NCBI RefSeq assembly: GCF_023343835.1
Contig: NC_064439.1
Location: forward strand, 29,303,933 to 29,367,932
Source of the DNA: Lagopus muta
Taxonomy: Eukaryota; Chordata; Aves; Galliformes; Phasianidae
Direction of reading: 5' to 3'
DNA length: 64,000 nucleotides
Shown: piece by piece, positions 62,190-64,000 of the stretch
How positions within the stretch are numbered: position 1 is the stretch's first letter
Layout of the letters: every line of letters begins with the position of its first letter
The notes under the pieces: model-generated
Databases searched by the model: none
What the model saw: only the letters and a program-made list of their open reading frames with translations
What the model was told of the DNA's origin: nothing
Translations under genes and position numbers: made by a program

Positions 62190-62700
62190 GTCTGGATGGG
62201 TAAGTGTCTGAAATAATGATCTATTTCACAGCATATTGCTTTAATATGCAATTTATTTTAATAGGGCTTCACTGACATTTTGGGCCTTATTAGAGGACTT
62301 TAAACAACCCAGCAAATGAGAAATGTGTGTTAATGACATATTTGATAGTCACCAGTTTCTAGCATGTTCAGTCTGGAGGCTTCTTTTGCAAACATTAATA
62401 ATGAATTATGCTACTTTACTCTAATTATTGTATAGGTGGCTTAATTGTGACAGTGTATTTCTTCTTGATCCCATGATAAAGTATCATGCTGTAAATAGAC
62501 AGTTTGTTTAATGGCCTTCCTTTAACTTATCAAGTGAACTTTCGATCACTTTTATTTTCCACAGTTCTGTCTATTTAATAAGCACTTTGATGATAAGCTC
62601 TACTTTAATGGTTTGATGAACTAGGTCTCACTGCGATTATATAGCATTAATCGTGTACATTTCAATATCATAAAGTGTATCTTAAGAACACTGCTAGTCA
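62190..62700. promoter_or_regulatory. Candidate conserved non-coding element rich in homeodomain motifs
   Basis: Repeat-free block dense in TAAT/ATTA words (for example TTAATAATGAATTA near 62396 and CTAATTATTG near 62421). A TCF/LEF-like CTTTGAT (62584-62590) abuts a GATA-like TGATAAG (62590-62596). The inverted pair CGATTA (62634) / TAATCG (62648) is separated by 8 bp. CpGs persist inside motif-like words (TTTCGATCAC, CTGCGATTA, AATCGTG). The combination is typical of vertebrate developmental enhancers; the claim rests on composition and motif grammar only. Confidence 0.35.
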
Positions 62701-64000
62701 TCTCTGTCAGCCTGCAAGGTGGTTCTTTTCTCTACAGAAAACTTGGCCAAGAATATAGTACAATCTTATCTGTGCTATCTTGTTTTCTATTTCAAATCTG
62801 TGCTGGGAAGGATGACAGCTATGTCTACATCCACTAGCTATGGAAATGGCCTTTGCTTGTCCATTGCTTTCCAAATCAAGCTATTTTCTGTCCTCAGGCC
62901 ATACCTTATTTTGTGTCTTTCTGAGAATCCAAAGGCAGTAGAAAATGATGAAAATAATTTGGCACTTGTACCTTAGAAATACTTCCAGCAGCCTCCATTT
63001 GTCAGCTTCCAAGTCAATCTCAAGTACAAAATCAGATCTATAGGTCATGTCACCCACTCGAAGAGCTGAAACTGATGAGAAGGACTAAGAGAAGGAAATG
63101 TATGGAAATTCTTTCACAAAAGACAAACCCTGCCAGAGGCAAGCTACAAAAGTCCATCTGCTCTGGTGAGCTGATATTTTTCCATGATCCCCTTTTTGTT
63201 ATTTATGTGGAGCTTAGCCTCATAACGTGGAGTGAGAACAATACCCCTGTTCAACACCAGCTGTATAACTTCAGATAGCACTCAATAGCCAATTGAGCAA
63301 GACCAATCCCAATCTGTCAGTGTAGTGTGGTCTATCCTCTAGTAGGAAGTGTTGTTTTTGGATCAACATTGAGCAGACATTGCCATTTTACTGTCTACTG
63401 ACAGAAATTAATACTGGAGACCTCATAGAGCAATTTATCAACAGCCATTTGAATTCACACTTTTTTCATCCCTCATATCTCCAGACCAGTAAATGGTTGC
63501 CTGCATATTTATGTTAAAATGTTGGTGGAAGGTAGAAATTGAGCAGGATCTGCTCCTGGGAGCAACTGATCTCAGCTGCACAGGGTTTGGTTAAACTCCT
63601 CAAGGACAGGTTTTGAAAAGGGCTGAAAGGCCCTGGCTCAAGCCCCCGGCTGATCACAGGAGGTGTGTAAACACAGATGCAGCAGACCCTGCAAACACAG
63701 CCTGCCAAACTGTGCAATTAAAGCAACCAGACAAAGCACAGAGACAAAATCTTTGGACAAGGCAAGCTCTTTTCCTTCAGTCCAACCATGCAATATAAAG
63801 TAAAAATACAGATACATTAACTGACATGAGAAGGAAGTTGACTTTCAGTCCTTGTCTTCTTTATTTTTTCAAACACAGAAGCAAACAAACAAACAAAAAA
63901 TACCAAAGAATCACATTCCAAAAGAGCAAATACAAATGATGATTATTTGAAAAATCTTTTGTCAATTTGGTTTCTGTGAAAAATACAAGGCTAACATCAA
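62701..64000. other. Non-coding end of the window
   Basis: No exon is recognised. 63570-63680 is richer in G and C than its surroundings, and a (CAAA)n tract lies at 63882-63900. The plus-strand 85-codon frame at 62719-62976 is not protein-like. Any gene linked to the preceding blocks lies outside the window. Confidence 0.5.

Noticed and set aside
1..64000. Bacterial-type systems (operons, CRISPR arrays, toxin or defence genes)
   Set aside because: The sequence is vertebrate nuclear DNA: no long packed ORFs, no regularly spaced repeats, and avian CR1 and mariner elements throughout.

Overview
This window reads as non-coding nuclear DNA from a bird, most likely a galliform such as chicken, turkey or quail. 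It is AT-rich and CpG-poor (judged by eye, not computed). Two kinds of repeat point to the host. Five insertions belong to the CR1 LINE family, several ending in the ATTCTATGAT-type 3' tail typical of avian CR1. One short mariner-type transposon has ends and transposase remnants like the chicken Galluhop/Mariner1_GG family. There are no bacterial-style operons, rRNA or tRNA genes, or CRISPR arrays, and I recognise no host protein-coding exon on either strand. The best reading is a gene desert or the inside of a very large intron.

Layout. 1-6016 is unique AT-rich sequence with a C/T-only tract near the start. A short CR1 3' end lies at 6017-6220. 6221-18557 is unique sequence with A/T runs and a perfect 24-bp palindrome at 16661. 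From 18558 to 20646 there is a cluster of mobile elements: a probable solo LTR (minus strand) flanked by 5-bp direct repeats, a CR1 tail fragment (minus), and the internally deleted mariner copy (minus). 20647-29374 is unique. A CR1 3' end lies at 29375-29696. 29697-36635 is unique, with a 27-nt T run. The largest mobile element is a CR1 at about 36680-38446 that keeps part of the pre-RT and RT coding region but has lost the RT catalytic core. 38447-59141 is mostly unique. It holds simple repeats, one unexplained 193-codon open frame (44640-45221, minus) with a MARE/AP-1-like palindrome at its start, a CpG-retaining GATA-rich patch near 52.6 kb, and a 64-nt C/T-only tract at 56117. A 35-bp tandem duplication (59142) sits beside another CR1 (about 59295-59850, minus).

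The last 3 kb, especially 61320-61890 and 62190-62700, looks different. CpGs are retained in otherwise CpG-poor DNA, and there are dense homeodomain (TAAT), octamer, TCF and GATA-like motifs and no repeats. These are my best candidates for conserved developmental enhancers. None of the transposon remnants encodes an intact protein. I found no convincing evidence of a novel multi-gene system; the observations below are regulatory, structural and evolutionary leads that alignment or expression data could test.
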